From: Toxonevra muliebris
Taxonomy: Eukaryota; Arthropoda; Insecta; Diptera; Pallopteridae
Reading direction: 5' to 3'
Length of the DNA stretch: 64,000 bases
NCBI GenBank assembly: GCA_963691655.1
Contig: OY829326.1
Coordinates: forward strand, 147,764,998 to 147,828,997
A program made the position numbers and the translations under genes. This document shows positions 22,076 through 34,680 of this stretch, in pieces. The notes beneath the pieces are model-generated. The model did not search any database, was not told the origin of the DNA, and saw only the letters and a list, made by a program, of their open reading frames with translations. Numbering within the stretch: the first letter of the stretch is position 1; each line of letters begins with the position of its first letter.

Positions 22076-25000
22076 TAGTTAATAAGAATACAATAACAGA
22101 AATAGTAAATAATTTGTTCTCCTCTTCATTGCCTCCAATGTAAGTAAATTCATAAATACTAAAAAAATAACTCAAAAAATAATTACTAAAATTTAATTCA
22201 CTATTATTATTTTCCTTTAGTTACTTTCTTGTGTTGCTTTTTCTTGCGTGTGCATGTATATCAAAGAAACGAGAACGAATGATTCATTTATTCATATATC
22301 GCGATTGAAGTGCTTTCAATCTGCTACCAAAAGAAGCGCATTAAATGCTGCTCAGTAAAGTGGAAGTACTTTAAATTTTCCCATAGGTTAGGTAAGTGTT
22401 TGTGTGTGAGTGGATGTGTTTCACATTCATAGATGTAAGCATATTAATCAGATTATGGTGAAATTAATTTATGATGTTGCTTGCGTTTATTTGTGATAAT
22501 TATATTAGGAGAAGTTGCCAATGGGGGGCGTTTATTATTATGTATTATTGTTGTGGTTGTTTCATAAGTCTGTTATTATCATATTATTTTCTAATTTCTG
22601 TTTGTATATACATATATAAATAAATAGTGAATGTATGTAATTTGTCATTATACATAGTTACACATAGTTGACCTTTAATTTATGCAATTTAAAATTATTT
22701 ACCTAACAGAAAATGGCATAATTTTTATGTAATTTGTTTATATTTTACCTTTTACTATACTATGGTATAATATTTAATTTAAAATGATTTTGTGCGTGTG
22801 TTTATTTATACAAATATGAGTATCCTGTTCAGGGACATGCTATAATTATCCGCTTTATTACCCTGGTTTCGCATTGTTAAGCAAATTACAATGCAAAAAT
22901 TGTTGTTGGCTCGTTTTGTTTTTTTTTTATTTTTTATTGTGTTATGATTTTATTATTATTATTTTTTATATTTGATATAAAGCACAATTATAATGTTTTG
23001 TTAGTGTGCTTGTGTGTGTATGAAGTCATAAAGTTAACAATGAAAATTTGTTTTGCTGTTCTTTTTTTCTTTCAAAACTTTCTTTGACTTGCGCTCGTTT
23101 AACGTTTTTAAAATGGTTACTGATTACTTTAACACTAACCTTAATGTTGTCATGATTTAAAGTCATGCAAGCACATACATACATACATATATTTATATAC
23201 ACACACCCTTAGTATTTATAGGCTTTCCTTATTGTACTTGGGTATATGTATGTTTCTATGTGAACATGTGCTTGTTTAGGTGTATATGTGTGTGTGTGAG
23301 TGTAAGTGTACTTTATGCGACAGGAAATTCTATAACAAAAGATTTCTTCTTATGCTTTTCTAAAATGTTCAAATTCTCTTCTTCTTCTACTTCTTTTTTC
23401 TCTCTTTCCTGTCTTTTGTTTTCTCCTACTCTTTCTCCTCCTTCTTCTTTTTCGTTTTTTTTACTTTTCCTTGTAACTGAACACTGAGCACATTTTAAGG
23501 ATTTCGTTTACACAAAGCAGGATAATTAAGTCGTTTTATGTGCTTTACGAAATGATAAATGTGCGACGACCGAAGATAATTATTATTTGCTTGTGTTGTT
23601 GTAAACAACAATAAAAACGAAGCAGAGAAATATGTCTACTTCCGGTGTATGTTACTCTGTAAGAAAGTATGAGGTAAGTAGGTGAGGATGTTATGAACAG
23701 CAATATCGAAACTGAAAAGCGTTACACTGTAATGATGTTGAAGAATATTGAATTGAATAATCTTCAGAACAATTATTTAAGTAATTTGGGAATAAGAAAT
23801 AGTGCGATATATAAATTGCTATAAATCCACGAGTGCATGAATTCAAGGCGTTGGTTTTGTGAATTAAATTTCCAACCTCTCCGTTCCTATTCTCGGTAAA
23901 AAAACTTACCTATTATGAATTAAAATATTTTGTACAAGAACGAAGAACTTAAACACGGAGTGCGTGTTCCGCTATCTGACATGGTTCTATACTGAGAGAA
24001 CCCTAAAAGAGGTGAGATTATAGCGATTTTTGATGAACTAAAAAACAGGAGTATAATCATTTCCAAAAACACTTTGAAACCATAGAGTTTAGTAACACAA
24101 CAAATCAAATTTCCATCGGTCTATCTCCGCGCAATATCTTCACATAAATATAAAGTTGTACGATTTAAATTTTATTTATTTATTAAAAGAAAAATAATAA
24201 TAAATCATTAGATTACTGAATTAAGAGGAGAAATGAGAAAGATCTAGGGTTGCCAGATGCAAATCGAGCTTAACGTGTACATTGAGATAAAATATTGGGA
24301 TTTTTTAGCTTTCATCTGGACATTCAACTCATCTGGACATAAACAAAAACAATAAATATGAAAAATTATATATTTATGCATATGTTTGCACATTAAAGTA
24401 CCTTAAGTCCCATACACAAAAAAGTCGGCCTTATGGTACACCTCTGAAAATGTACCTCGGTCTTTTTTATGATGATTCCCTAAGTATTTCAGATCTAGCG
24501 ATTACCGTTTGTGAGCTGGATCACCTTGAAAAACCTCTGACTTTATTTTTCAGTTTTGCTTTTTCTGCTATTGAGTGAGCATCTGATAATACTACTCAAC
24601 AAGATTTTCCACAACGAGAGTCGAAAATGTTATTTTATATTGTAAAATTTTCTGCAGAATGCAAATAGCCTAATGAATTTTTTTCGATTTTCTCCAATTT
24701 TCCATGTAAATGGCAAAATGAAAATGCAGGAAATTAAAGCATTTTTATCAGAGATTGTGTGCGGAATTTTATTCTCTTGCTTGAAATTTATTTTCTTGTC
24801 AAGTTTGCAATATTGAGCCCAGGCAACGTTTGCAGCTTAAAGAGCTCATTCTAATTTCAAATACTAGCTTGCACTGATACTTAAACCTCTGGAAATCGTA
24901 AAAGAGACCATCCAAAAGCTTTCTGGATAAGCATCGTCCTAAAAATAATTTTAGACTGCGGCAAGTCATGCAATGAGACGAAATTACTTACCAGAAACAA

Positions 25001-26044
25001 AACAATGGAACAGATTGATAAAGCTATGTAAAAATGCTCGAATGATAAATGCAGAAATTGATGAAGATGATAGAAGTTTATGAGAGAAGAGGCATTTTAA
25101 ATTGAAAATATGTTAGGTACTTTATATTCTGCCTTGCCTCAAATTTATTTTCAAGCTTATTTATTGTACTGTTTCGTAGAGGGTGGAGCTATAAACCTTT
25201 TAGAAAGGCAGTGCGGAAATAACATTTCAGGGAACTTACACAGTTTTATAAACGAGCGTACCGTGGACATTCATTCTAATAGTGCGGACACATGAGCGTG
25301 AATTTCGTTGAAACTCTGAATTTAGAATTTAGGTAGACACATTACAAAAAAGGAATTTAAAATTCGTTTTTTGACAGATTGTAAGTTTGTGTATGTTTTG
25401 TGTGAATAAAAATAATTAAAAATGTTGCCTTTCAGTTGGATTTGAACACTAAGGAGAAGTAATTATGGATAATTGAAGGAATGGCAATGATTCACTCTCC
25501 GACTCTATTAATTTATATTTTCATTTAATACATATTACAAGAGCAGCTGTTATGAAAACAAAATCCAAAATGTCTAAAAAATGTAATAGATCTTAAATTT
25601 CTCTTGTTTGAGGGTTGCTAGTTACTTTCTCCATCTCAAGTGAATTTCGTTGAATTCGTTGCATCCGAAATGTAGAATGTAGAATGCCAATGACCCTATT
25701 AACAATTTAAATACTGATTTTTCCAAATCTCGAAATCAGTACGAAATTTTTTCAAATTAATGTCTTAAGAAGTTTTGTGTTTAACTTTAATGGTCTTAAA
25801 CTCGTTTTTGCAGACAGTCTCACCCTAACTGCTGCTAATGAGGGAAGAAAAGTAATATTTTCTGGAAGAAAAGTCGGTTAACGTAAGTTTTTAAATAAAT
25901 GAAGGGAATTTGTTATTAATTGAATTTGATTATTGTAGTCAGCTCTCGCAATTCTTTAAATGTGGAAACTGATACATAATCAACGTATTGACGAAGAAAA
26001 AAATTATGTATCTGCAAGCACTCACAGTAGAAGTGAAACTACCA
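22076..26044. other. Long non-coding block, no recognisable gene
   Basis: AT-rich sequence with GT and CATA-type repeats near 23170-23310, a CTT/CTC-rich tract at 23375-23465 and T-runs at 22918-22945. The frames at 23260-23487 and 25110-25295 look compositional. I find no transposon ends in 24.2-25.9 kb. Confidence 0.4.
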
Positions 26045-26126
26045 TATCGTCACCTGAGAATTGATTTGGCGTATAGGCATAGGAATACTTATACACATAC
26101 GCCAAATCAATTCTCAGGCGACGATA
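26045..26126 (+). mobile_element. 82-bp palindromic mini-element, copy 2
   Basis: The layout is TA, then an arm starting TCGTCACCTGAGAATTG and running to GGCGTAT, a 22-nt loop AGGCATAGGAATACTTATACAC, then the complementary arm ending GGCGACGA and TA. Counting the TA, 30 + 22 + 30 bases; the arms differ at one position. TA on both sides fits a Tc1/mariner-type target duplication. Three other copies lie at 3306-3380, 47369-47450 and 53640-53721; the last three are all 82 bp. There is no coding capacity: the peptide DLAYRHRNTYTHTPNQFSGD in its + frame is an artefact that also appears at copy 1. Confidence 0.88.
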
Positions 26127-26185
26127 TGTTGTTTATTAGAAAATTTTTAGAAAACATTTATAAATCATTCTGTTGAAATTTTTGC

Positions 26186-27066
26186 AGTCCTCTTCTCTCT
26201 ATTTTGTTGTTGCTTTTCCTCTGTTGATACTCTCTGCATTTATCGGCACAAACACGACTTAGTACACGTAAATATATAACACATGAAAGAAAAGTTCAGT
26301 TATATGCAATCAAGCCAAGACTTCTATATCGACTCTCTCACTTAAGCATATGCGATAAAACTGCAAAAAGTCGTCTCTCTGCTTGATTGTATGTAGCCGA
26401 ATAACAACTGCATAACTTTTAACTGGTTTTTTTAGAGAGCAACAAAAACGCGATATTCCACTTGACTGTTGTTGTTGAGTCTTTTACACTATTCCTCTTT
26501 CTATTTTCTATCGGTACCACGGTTGCCACTTCCTTATTTTATTTTGTACCAATATTTACAAAAAAATGTACCAAATGAGGAAAAATGTACCAATTTTTTA
26601 TATAAAATAAATAATTTAAATAATACTTTTTGCCAAAAAATTGCTAAGTCTGAACAATTTTCTAATTTCTAAAGTATTTTGAAAATATGTTTACAATTCT
26701 TGATTACTATAAAAGCTAACTACGCCCACATAATGTACCAAATTTTAAAGACATGTACCAATCTACCAAGAGCAAAAAAATTAAAAAAAATTTACCAGTT
26801 TTGGTAGAATTGTATCAAAGTGGCAACCGTGATCGGTACTAACATGACGTAGCACACGTGTATAACACATAAAAGGGAAATTCAGCTTTTCCATCAAGCT
26901 CTCTCACTACAGCAAATGAGATAAAACTGCAAGAAGTCGACTCTCTGCATGATTGTAAGCAACCGATTCCCATATGACTTCGTTCGCTAAACACTAACAA
27001 CAGCATAACTTCATTTCTTATTAGTTTTGTATGAGTGCAACAACAACGCGACTTCTGTTGCAAAAT
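26186..27066 (+). repeat. Direct tandem duplication (~250-bp units), second unit split by a hAT MITE
   Basis: Unit 1 (about 26186-26460) and unit 2 (about 26461-27066) share ATCGG.AC.AACA.GAC.TAG.ACACG, TATAACACAT.AAAG, TCTCTCACT, GATAAAACTGCAA.AAGTCG and CTCTCTGC.TGATTGTA in order. Unit 2 is lengthened by the 314-bp element at 26518-26831. The duplication therefore predates that insertion. Confidence 0.7.
26518..26831. mobile_element. hAT-type MITE, 314 bp
   Basis: A perfect 8-bp target duplication, ATCGGTAC (26510-26517, 26832-26839), and perfect 14-bp terminal inverted repeats, CACGGTTGCCACTT. The interior is AT-rich, repeats the word TGTACCAA several times, and has no transposase. TIR and duplication length both fit hAT. 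Confidence 0.88.
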
Positions 27067-28560
27067 TTTCGATTTACCCTCGCTAAAGAAGTTTCACTTC
27101 AAAAATGTAAAAGGAACACACAAAATCGGAGAAAAAGTTCAGGTCATTTATATCACTATATTACATTGAAATTACTGGGTAATAAAAGCTCAAAAACTGT
27201 ACTGATTTTCACTGATTTCCAATGTCTAATGTACTAATTTCGCGGTTCAAAACTCTGGCTCCCCTATCAATATACCATACAACGATTTCGGAATTCCGAG
27301 ACACGATGCGATTTGAAGCTGCTACAATGAACAAAAAAAAAAAAACACGATCATGGAAATTACAATCTCCACAAATGGACCAGAAACACTATGAACACTG
27401 CTTGAGAAAAATATAGAAACTGTGCGATAACCCACAAAATAATTTGAAAAAAAAAACGCTAATTAATTTACTTTTCATTTCAGAATTATATGCGTGAGTT
27501 TAGATCAGCTCAATGAATGCAATTCATTTTCACTTTCGAAACAATCTTATAAGGGATACAAATTTTAGAATTACTTTCCAAAAATATTTATACAAGGTAA
27601 TACTATGCTTTGAAATAAAATATTTGATACAATCTGAAAAGGAATCAGTCCAAAACAGCCACTTAAAACCAGCTCTCTCTCTATAGAGCTTTAAAAATAC
27701 CAAAGAAACAGAAAGTAGCGCTAGCTGTGAAATTGAAAATTCGTAACATGTTGCTATTGTGTATAATTCCGAATGTATGTAACTAGTAGCAACATGCAAT
27801 GTATGATAAAGGATTTTATAAGCCTTCAGGTCATATTACTTTTCAGCAGAGTTTATATATGTGTGTGTAACTCAGTTACACATACACGTGTATATTTATA
27901 TTTGTATATGCACGTGAGTTTCATTCACAGTTGTTGCTAGTCTGCTACTTATATATATTTCTATGTATGTACATTTGTATCTGTGTGTATTTTCATTTAA
28001 AATTTCTGTGCAAAATTTCGTTTGTGATGTCATAACACACAACATATTGGCAATAATAACAACAAAAACAAAAACAACTTTTGTGTTTGCTAGAAAATTC
28101 GTTTTTGATGATTAATTGAGTGCGTGGCGGTGAATTGATTTCCACTTGTGGTTTACATTTGATATTTTGCTCGCCTAAAGCATTTTCCTTTCATTCAATA
28201 TTCAAACAAATTGTTGATGGTAATTGTATGGGAATGTTGGCAACATATGAATTGACGACATAAGTTCATTGTGCTGATAATAATCAAATTATTATTGTAA
28301 ATATATACATATTTTTTTTATTTTATTTACGAAATAAATTGATTTTTATTTGTAAATACTCGTATTACTTTTTTTTAATGTATTTTGATCGTATTTAATA
28401 TGTATAAACAGATTTAAAAAGCATTAAAGAAGATAATTTATGGATAATTTAGGATTATTGAGGGTATAGAAAAAAAAATTATGAAAAGAAAATAATGCCA
28501 TATTAATAAATATACATATAAATAAATAATTACTTTATAATTTCTTTAATGTTTCCGTAG
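27067..28560. other. Non-coding block
   Basis: GT/TATA-type repeats near 27860-27990; otherwise AT-rich. Frames at 27031-27237, 27222-27416 and 27530-27799 (-) show no recognisable domain. Confidence 0.4.
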
Positions 28561-28878
28561 GAAAAGTTTAACAGTAGCTTTTAGCTACTATGGATATGGG
28601 GTACATCAAGCCCTGATGAGAGTTCCATTGTTGGGCATTAAAGTTTATGATTTGTATTTTTCTAGGATCTTCAAAGTGCAATAAAAACATTTTACTCGTT
28701 TAGGTATTTATAGATTTATTGGTTGATTAATTGATTTATTGAAGAAAATCATTAATGTATAATGAAGATTTTGTTTAATCTAATGAAAACTATTCATAAA
28801 TTTTATGTAACAAAATTATTGTTATTACGAATGAGTTCATCAAAAAATTAAACCAATAGCGTAGTAAGTCCCCGATTT

Positions 28879-29771
28879 GAATCCAACCACTGATTTCAAT
28901 AAAAGTGCAAATTTCATATTTCCCAACCGCGAAGACTGGCTATCCAACAAGGTCCCGACCGAGGAAGATATATTAGTATTCACAGATGGGTCAAAGATGG
29001 AAACTGGAACAGGAGCCGGTTTCTACTCGGAGCAACTAAAAGTACAGCAATCCTATAGATTGCCCCGTACATGCAGTGTGGTCCAAGCTGAAATCTTTGC
29101 AATCGAAAAAGCAGCAAAATTTATACACGAATAAAACATCCCAACTTCGACGATCACATTCTTCGTGGATAATCGCTAATGGAAGCTCTAATGTCAGTAA
29201 CCACGAAATCAAAGGCGATACAAAATTGTAGACGCTCGCTGCTATCCATTGGACACCACACTGTCAATCTCTGCTGGGATCCTGGACATAGTAATATTGA
29301 AGGGAACGAAAAAGTAGACGAAATGGCGTGGCTGGGGTCCACTATGGATACAAGCGCAGCGGACACATCCACACTGCCACCGATTTCTGAATTATATGGC
29401 ATTATTGACGCCATAGTAAGCCACGAAACCAATCACAACTGGGCAAACAGAAGAGATTGTGCAACGTCACGTTCACTATGGCTGTGCGGAGATATTGAGG
29501 AGGCTCTGCAAGAGCGACGATTCCGTACTCTAGGATCAAGGTTCTTTGCAGACATAGCAGAGCTTAGCAGAATCGATCTGTCCAACCTTTTAAATTTTGC
29601 CACTAGAACAAAAATGTTATGGTGGCTTAATACCTGAACTAATAGGAGATATACAGGTTCTCACGCAACCGGTCGACTCCAGACCAACTGTTGAAGGCAA
29701 TCACAATGGGCCTACCTGGCCTCCGAGTGGAAGTAGCATATTTTATTGCTACACGCCTTCTAAACCTAACC
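28879..29771 (+). mobile_element. 5'-truncated LINE nested in the minus-strand LINE
   Basis: An 893-bp insertion with a perfect 14-bp target duplication (TAAGTCCCCGATTT). It carries RNase H and C-terminal sequence, a 3' UTR with GGGCCTACCTGGCCT and a tail ending CTAAACCTAACC. Both UTR and tail resemble the LINE at 766-1255 (GGGCCTTACTGGCCT and CTAACCTAACC), so the two belong to related families. Confidence 0.9.
28880..29636 (+). pseudogene. LINE RNase H domain fragment
   Basis: First part (to 29134): WLSNKVPTEEDILVFTDGSK with the first catalytic Asp, and VVQAEIFAIEKAAKFI with the catalytic Glu. After a stop at 29132-29134 and a frame change, FVDNR (third acidic position) leads to CWDPGHSNIEGNEKVDE with the final Asp. 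The expected GHC..G..CRxC segment is missing: the text passes from DCATSRSLW to LCGDIEEALQERRFRTLG, which implies an internal deletion of about 40 codons. The C-terminus is SRIDLSNLLNFATRTK, with a stop at 29634-29636. Confidence 0.87.
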
Positions 29772-31689
29772 TAAGTCCCCGATTTCAGAGGATGCAAGTT
29801 CAGTCTCATAAAAAGGTTCTGCCAGAGTTCTTTGTGTGCGCGGTATTAGAACTGGGCAGTTGCATTTACCTTAAATAGGATTGTTTTATCCTCCACTGCA
29901 TTTCTGCAGTTTCTGCAATTGTCGTTGTAGAGTAGGCTTAGGCTACTGACATGATTACCAATGAGGCAGTGTCCAGTGAGAATAGAGATTACCCTGTTTA
30001 TGTGGACTGGTTCCAAGTTTTTGAGTACTTTGGTGTGTTTCTTGTTTGGCGTAAGCCATAACTGTTTAGCTATGAAGTATGTAGGTTTCATCCTCCATCT
30101 GCTTTCTGCAATATGGAAATAGTGGTTTTTGATTGAAAGTTTGCATGTGGCAAAGATGCGTGAATTGATGAGAGTCGTGCCAAGTCTGGTCAGATTATCA
30201 GCCTTACAGTTTCCCTCAATGTCGCTATGCCATATCAGGCGCAGGTTGAATGCCGTGACTATCTCGTTCAGAGACGATCTGCATTGAAGGGCAACCAAGG
30301 AGTTGTTAGCGGGGCATTGGAGGAATTTTATCGTCGGCTGACTGTCAGTGAAAATGTAGATATCACTACAGGGTATCGCATTACATCTTATCAAGTGAGC
30401 GGCTTTAGCGATCGCCAGCAGTTCAGCTTGGGAGATGCTGCAGTGATCTTTGAAATGCTCAGACGCTCAGAGTGAATTCCACCCCCAATCTTACCATCCA
30501 ATTTGGAGCCATTAGTATACAGTTCAATGGCTCCAGGGCGTATCACATTACCTGCATTTTTCTCTTGACTAGTTGGAATAAGTGTGCTAAAGCTGTTACC
30601 AAAGAATAGTGAGGAGAGAGTGAGATCGATAGATGATGGAAGATATTCGGTTTCACCCAGAATCTTTCCGTGACAAAAATTGGTAAGGGACTACTTACCA
30701 ATCGCTTTCAGCCTCACCGCCGAAATTGAGATTGAGGTTTTTGAGAACAGATCTTTTAAAAGCAGATCCAGGATAGAGTACAGCGCCTACGACGGTGGTC
30801 TCAGGACTCTTGCAATTAACATTGAAGCTAGTCGCTGTACTTTGTCTATTTTCTTGTGATGGGTGCTCTTTGAAAGAGCTGCCCACCAAACTCCTACGCC
30901 ATAACATAGAATTGGTGTAACCATATAATTACCTTGGGTTGCAAATCCCCATTTCTTGCCTATAGCTGACTTGAACGCATAGAGAACAATTGTGGCTTTG
31001 TGTACCCTCTCTAACGTGTGTGCATGCCAATTGAGCTTAGAGTCTAGGATTAGGCCAAGATATTTACCTTGCTATGAGACGATAAGTGATCTGCCAATCA
31101 GAGTTGGTGGATCGAAAATTAGAAAAATTGAACTAGTTCTGTCTTAGATGCATTAACCGATAAGCCACAGTCAGAACTCCAGTTCAGTGCTCACTGCAGT
31201 AAATCTACAAGCGTACAAATGAATTTACCCGAAGCGGCGATAACGACATCATCCGCATAGACAATCACTTTGTATCCAGTTTTTTCAAGTTTTAATAGAA
31301 GATCATTAAGTGTGAGGTTTCAGGCGATCGGAGAGAGGAGTCCTCCTTGTGGAGTGCCTTTGACCTGACCGCAAACCTTCGACGGAAGAGGAACCTAGCT
31401 TAGCGTTTATGATTCTATTCTTTAGAAAAGTGTCGACAAAAGCCGCAAATGGGAAGATGTCATTGAATGCGCTGTCTCAAAAGATCTGCCTTTCATGTCG
31501 GCATGTTGGGAGAGTCTTAATTGGATATCGATTGGATATTCATGCTCAGATGTGTATCTATTAATCGTTAAAGAACCTCGCTTTTGTGTGAGTTTGCTTA
31601 CCCCCTTTCGGGATGAAAATCACGTTCACTTCCGTTCATTGTTTTGGTATATGCGAGAGACATAGGCATGCTTTGAATATGAGATTAAG

Positions 31690-31910
31690 CCTGGGCAAAA
31701 CTCAGACCAAAAATTAGACCAAAAAAAGAGCAAAACTCAAATAAAAAATCTACTAAACTCAGACCAAAAATCCTTTTGATATTTAAAAAAAATACTGAAA
31801 TTAGAAACAGACTAAATTTGAACCAAAATTTAGTTCAGAGTTCAGACCAAAACTTAAATCAGAATTTGTACCAAAAAGGTTTTAAAAACTCAGATTAAAA
31901 TAAGATTAAC
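31690..31910. repeat. Degenerate ~12-bp array (CTCAGACCAAAA units)
   Basis: Variants of ACTCAGACCAAAA recur about every 10-14 bp from 31690 to 31900. The unit is the reverse complement of the TTTTGGTCTGAAT unit that makes the larger array at 41190-42010. It abuts the 5' end of the old LINE. Confidence 0.6.
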
Positions 31911-34680
31911 ACCTATAACATATACCATACCTAAGAGTAGGGCACACATATTAGGGGGAAGTGAAACTATTATTTTTCTCAGGATTTCGGTTGGCATTAT
32001 CCAGTTGAAATTGATAAAGAAGGAGACATTTTTTTGTTTTACCTTTGGGAAACCGGGTTTCAGCTTTGAAAAATCAAGTTTGATTTTTAAAAAAACAGGG
32101 CTTTAACCTCATAGAACATTATCAGCATCGCATCCAAAGAAACCCCACTATGTATTTTGTAGATGTAGATTTTGCGCTCGATCAAAAGGGAAAAGTTTTC
32201 CCCTACTCGATAGTGTCAACCTTAATAGTTCACCAAGCTCATAAAAAATATACCGACTTACTACTGACATCAAATGATAACTTCTTATAGATCCGTGACT
32301 TGTCAGGCGATTCAGAAAATTTGGGACTGATTTACCAGATTATCGAGCCTATCGATTATGAATAGTATCCTTTATATATAGAAACCTTAGAAAAATGTAT
32401 TTAAATCAGTGACAGCCATTCTACTGCTTTTACTTCCGAAAAACGTTAATAAATAATAAAAAAACTCTCACTCGGACTACCACAACATTTAAATCATTTG
32501 GTTTCAATTGAATTAAATTGTCTTGTGTTACCTTGTTGGAGATTATGTGATGCTACTACAGCCATTGCTGCCATTTATTTTTCAATCTCTCATGCTTTAT
32601 CCTTTTATCTACGAAACACATCTATACATTTACAACTAGTAAAACTTTGGGACTGACTGCTCTTGCTCTTCTGTGTTTTTATTACTTTATTCATGTGTCC
32701 GTCCGTGTGTCCACCTTTCAGAGTAAATCCTTTTTTACGATTCTTTAACCACTTCAACAATTTCTCAAACTCTTTTTCTCTACAAGAGATAGAGATTTTT
32801 TTTCATATATTTTTTTAACCTCAGGGTTAAGGCTTACAGATATAAAATAAAAAAAAAAAGAAATATAAAAAAGAAATGAGTTAAAAATGTTGAATAAAAT
32901 ACAACAATAAATCCAAAAGAAAAATAAAACACAAAAAAGAGGATATTAAAATGTACAAAAAATGTATAGAGAAATGGCAAAGACAAACATTTATCTCAAC
33001 GCCCACAATATTTTAACCCAAATAGAGCAGCCAACTTCAAGTTGTCATTGACCCATACTCTACTAACTAAAATTGTTGAAGAGAAATTCGTATTCGTAAG
33101 TATAAATAAACAATAAAAAGTTGTGAAACACACTTGAAAAAGATAAATTAACTTTGATGAAATGTGCAAAAGTGTAAGTACTAGGGGAGGGGGAGGGTGG
33201 GGGAGGGTGGGGGAGGGCACTCACCTTCTCTTCCAAAACTGCCATACATACAGACAGCATATCTTTAAGCTATAGCTAAAAGTCAAAGTTAGCTTTTCGT
33301 TTAGATGAAGCATGTGCTGGCGTTGTCCACCAGCTTTTGGTCGTCGATCTCATACAGGTTTTCATGGTCTTGGTCACCAGTTGTTGTTGTTGTTGTTATT
33401 GTAGTTAGTACCTTCCTGCATACTATGTATGTCATTTTGTTATTTTTATGTTTACTTTAGCACAACATTAACACGAAGCACATGAGTAGCAACAGCAGTA
33501 GCAGCTTTTTCTCTCAAAATGTTATTGTTAAAACTTTTGTATATACGATGGCTACAGACAGCAATAGCAACAGCGAGCGAACGACAGAGTTGTCCAACGC
33601 GTAGAGTCAAGCTAACCTGTACCTGTAAAGTTAGAAGAAGAATTGTTTGTATGTAGTCGAAAGTGAATGAGTGCACTAATAGAAAGCGACATAAACATGC
33701 AAAAAGGGAAGCACCTTAAGGGAGCGTTTTATAACAATTTTTTTTTTTCTGTCATATATTTTACTCTATTCTAGTCGTTTGTTGTTGGCTTTCTTGTGGG
33801 TAAGAGTGTATGTTTGTTTGTTTGAAAATGTTTGTGTGTGTGTGTGCACATGCACACATAAAACAGGAAGTCAGGTTCATTGCTAACATAAGTGGTCTTA
33901 TGTGCATTTCCGTTGAGAGTAAATTAAATTTTATTTGATTTTAAGTGAATTATTTACTTTTTCATGTACATGTTTGTCTGGATGTATGTGTCTATATGCT
34001 TGCTTGTATGTGTGTTTGAAGTTTTTTTTTTTGTTTTTGTTTCAAGTCTGAAAATAAGATGTGGGTGTGTAGTTGAATAATGGGCGCGCGTAAAATTTTA
34101 TATTGCATATTTTCTCTAGACGGAGAGAATTAAACTTAATGTTTAATTTTCTATAAATTTTGAATAACTCCCCAAAAATTCTCAGATTTTTGGAATTCTA
34201 ACTTCGTATAATGGATCGTGAAGATTCCTGGATTTAGCTGGATGGATGGTTGAATTTCAAGATTACTTATTCATAAATTATTTTTTAATTGAAATTACTC
34301 TGATCGGTTTTCTCTAACATTCGACCTATTTTACTGTTGCTTTTTACAAAAATCACGAATTTTTTTTCGAGATTTTAACCAGGATTGGAAGTTATCGGCA
34401 GAAATTTTGCTACTAGACTATCACCGATTATCTTAAAGTTTTTTGCTTGAATATAAAAGAAACCTGGAGGCTTATTGTATTTTAAAAATATACAGCTACT
34501 CACACTGAAAGTGGGGCACCGCGTACAATTGCGTTAAACATCAAAAATATAAGTCCTTGCTCATGTTAAACATTTTTTTCTTATACACATTATTTTAATA
34601 TACAGTAACCAAAACGATAACATAACAAATAAAACCTAATTCAATCACAAATAGTCCAGTCATTATAAAGATATTTACAT
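31911..34680. other. Non-coding block with simple repeats and a G-rich tract
   Basis: No gene recognised. It includes an A-rich tract at 32840-32960, a G-rich quadruplex-like tract at 33183-33217, GTT repeats at 33380-33395 and GT repeats at 33830-33845. Frames at 32996-33260 (-) merely run through the G-rich tract. Confidence 0.45.
33183..33217 (+). repeat. G-rich minisatellite, G-quadruplex-capable
   Basis: Repeats of the type GGGGGAGGGT form at least six runs of three or more G within 35 bases, separated by single A or T. This satisfies the usual four-run G-quadruplex rule on the plus strand. Confidence 0.8.

Larger units (their letters stand above)
28600..31690 (-). mobile_element. Old LINE (jockey-like) with RT and RNase H, interrupted by a second LINE
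   Basis: A minus-strand LINE runs from about 31690 down to 29772, and its C-terminus resumes below 28879 after a plus-strand LINE that inserted into the codons EIGDL. The 14-bp duplication TAAGTCCCCGATTT (28865-28878, 29772-29785) marks the break. The 5' end (ORF1, endonuclease) is missing. The 3' end below ~28820 is not clear; ~28560 is a guess based on the end of GC-richer sequence. Confidence 0.75.
28800..31690 (-). pseudogene. LINE ORF2 remnant: reverse transcriptase (YADD), thumb, RNase H, cysteine domain
   Basis: In minus-strand order: a pre-palm stretch (VKVIFIPKGG-like, then YPIDIQLRLSQHADMKGRS); RT palm with GTPQGGLLSPI (about 31324-31358) and the catalytic box VIVYADDVVIAASGK (YADD at 31248-31259); thumb with ERVHKATIVLYAFKSAIGKK and LCYGVGVWWAALSK (about 30880-31030); RNase H with YTNGSKLDGKIGGG (first Asp now Asn), QAELLAIAKAAHLI, IFTDSQPTIKFL and LIWHSDIEGNCKAD; then ILTGHCLIGNHVS and NCRNCRNAVED. 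At least five frame breaks and in-frame stops make it dead. After the inserted LINE the frame resumes as EIGDLLRYWFN near 28864. Confidence 0.85.
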
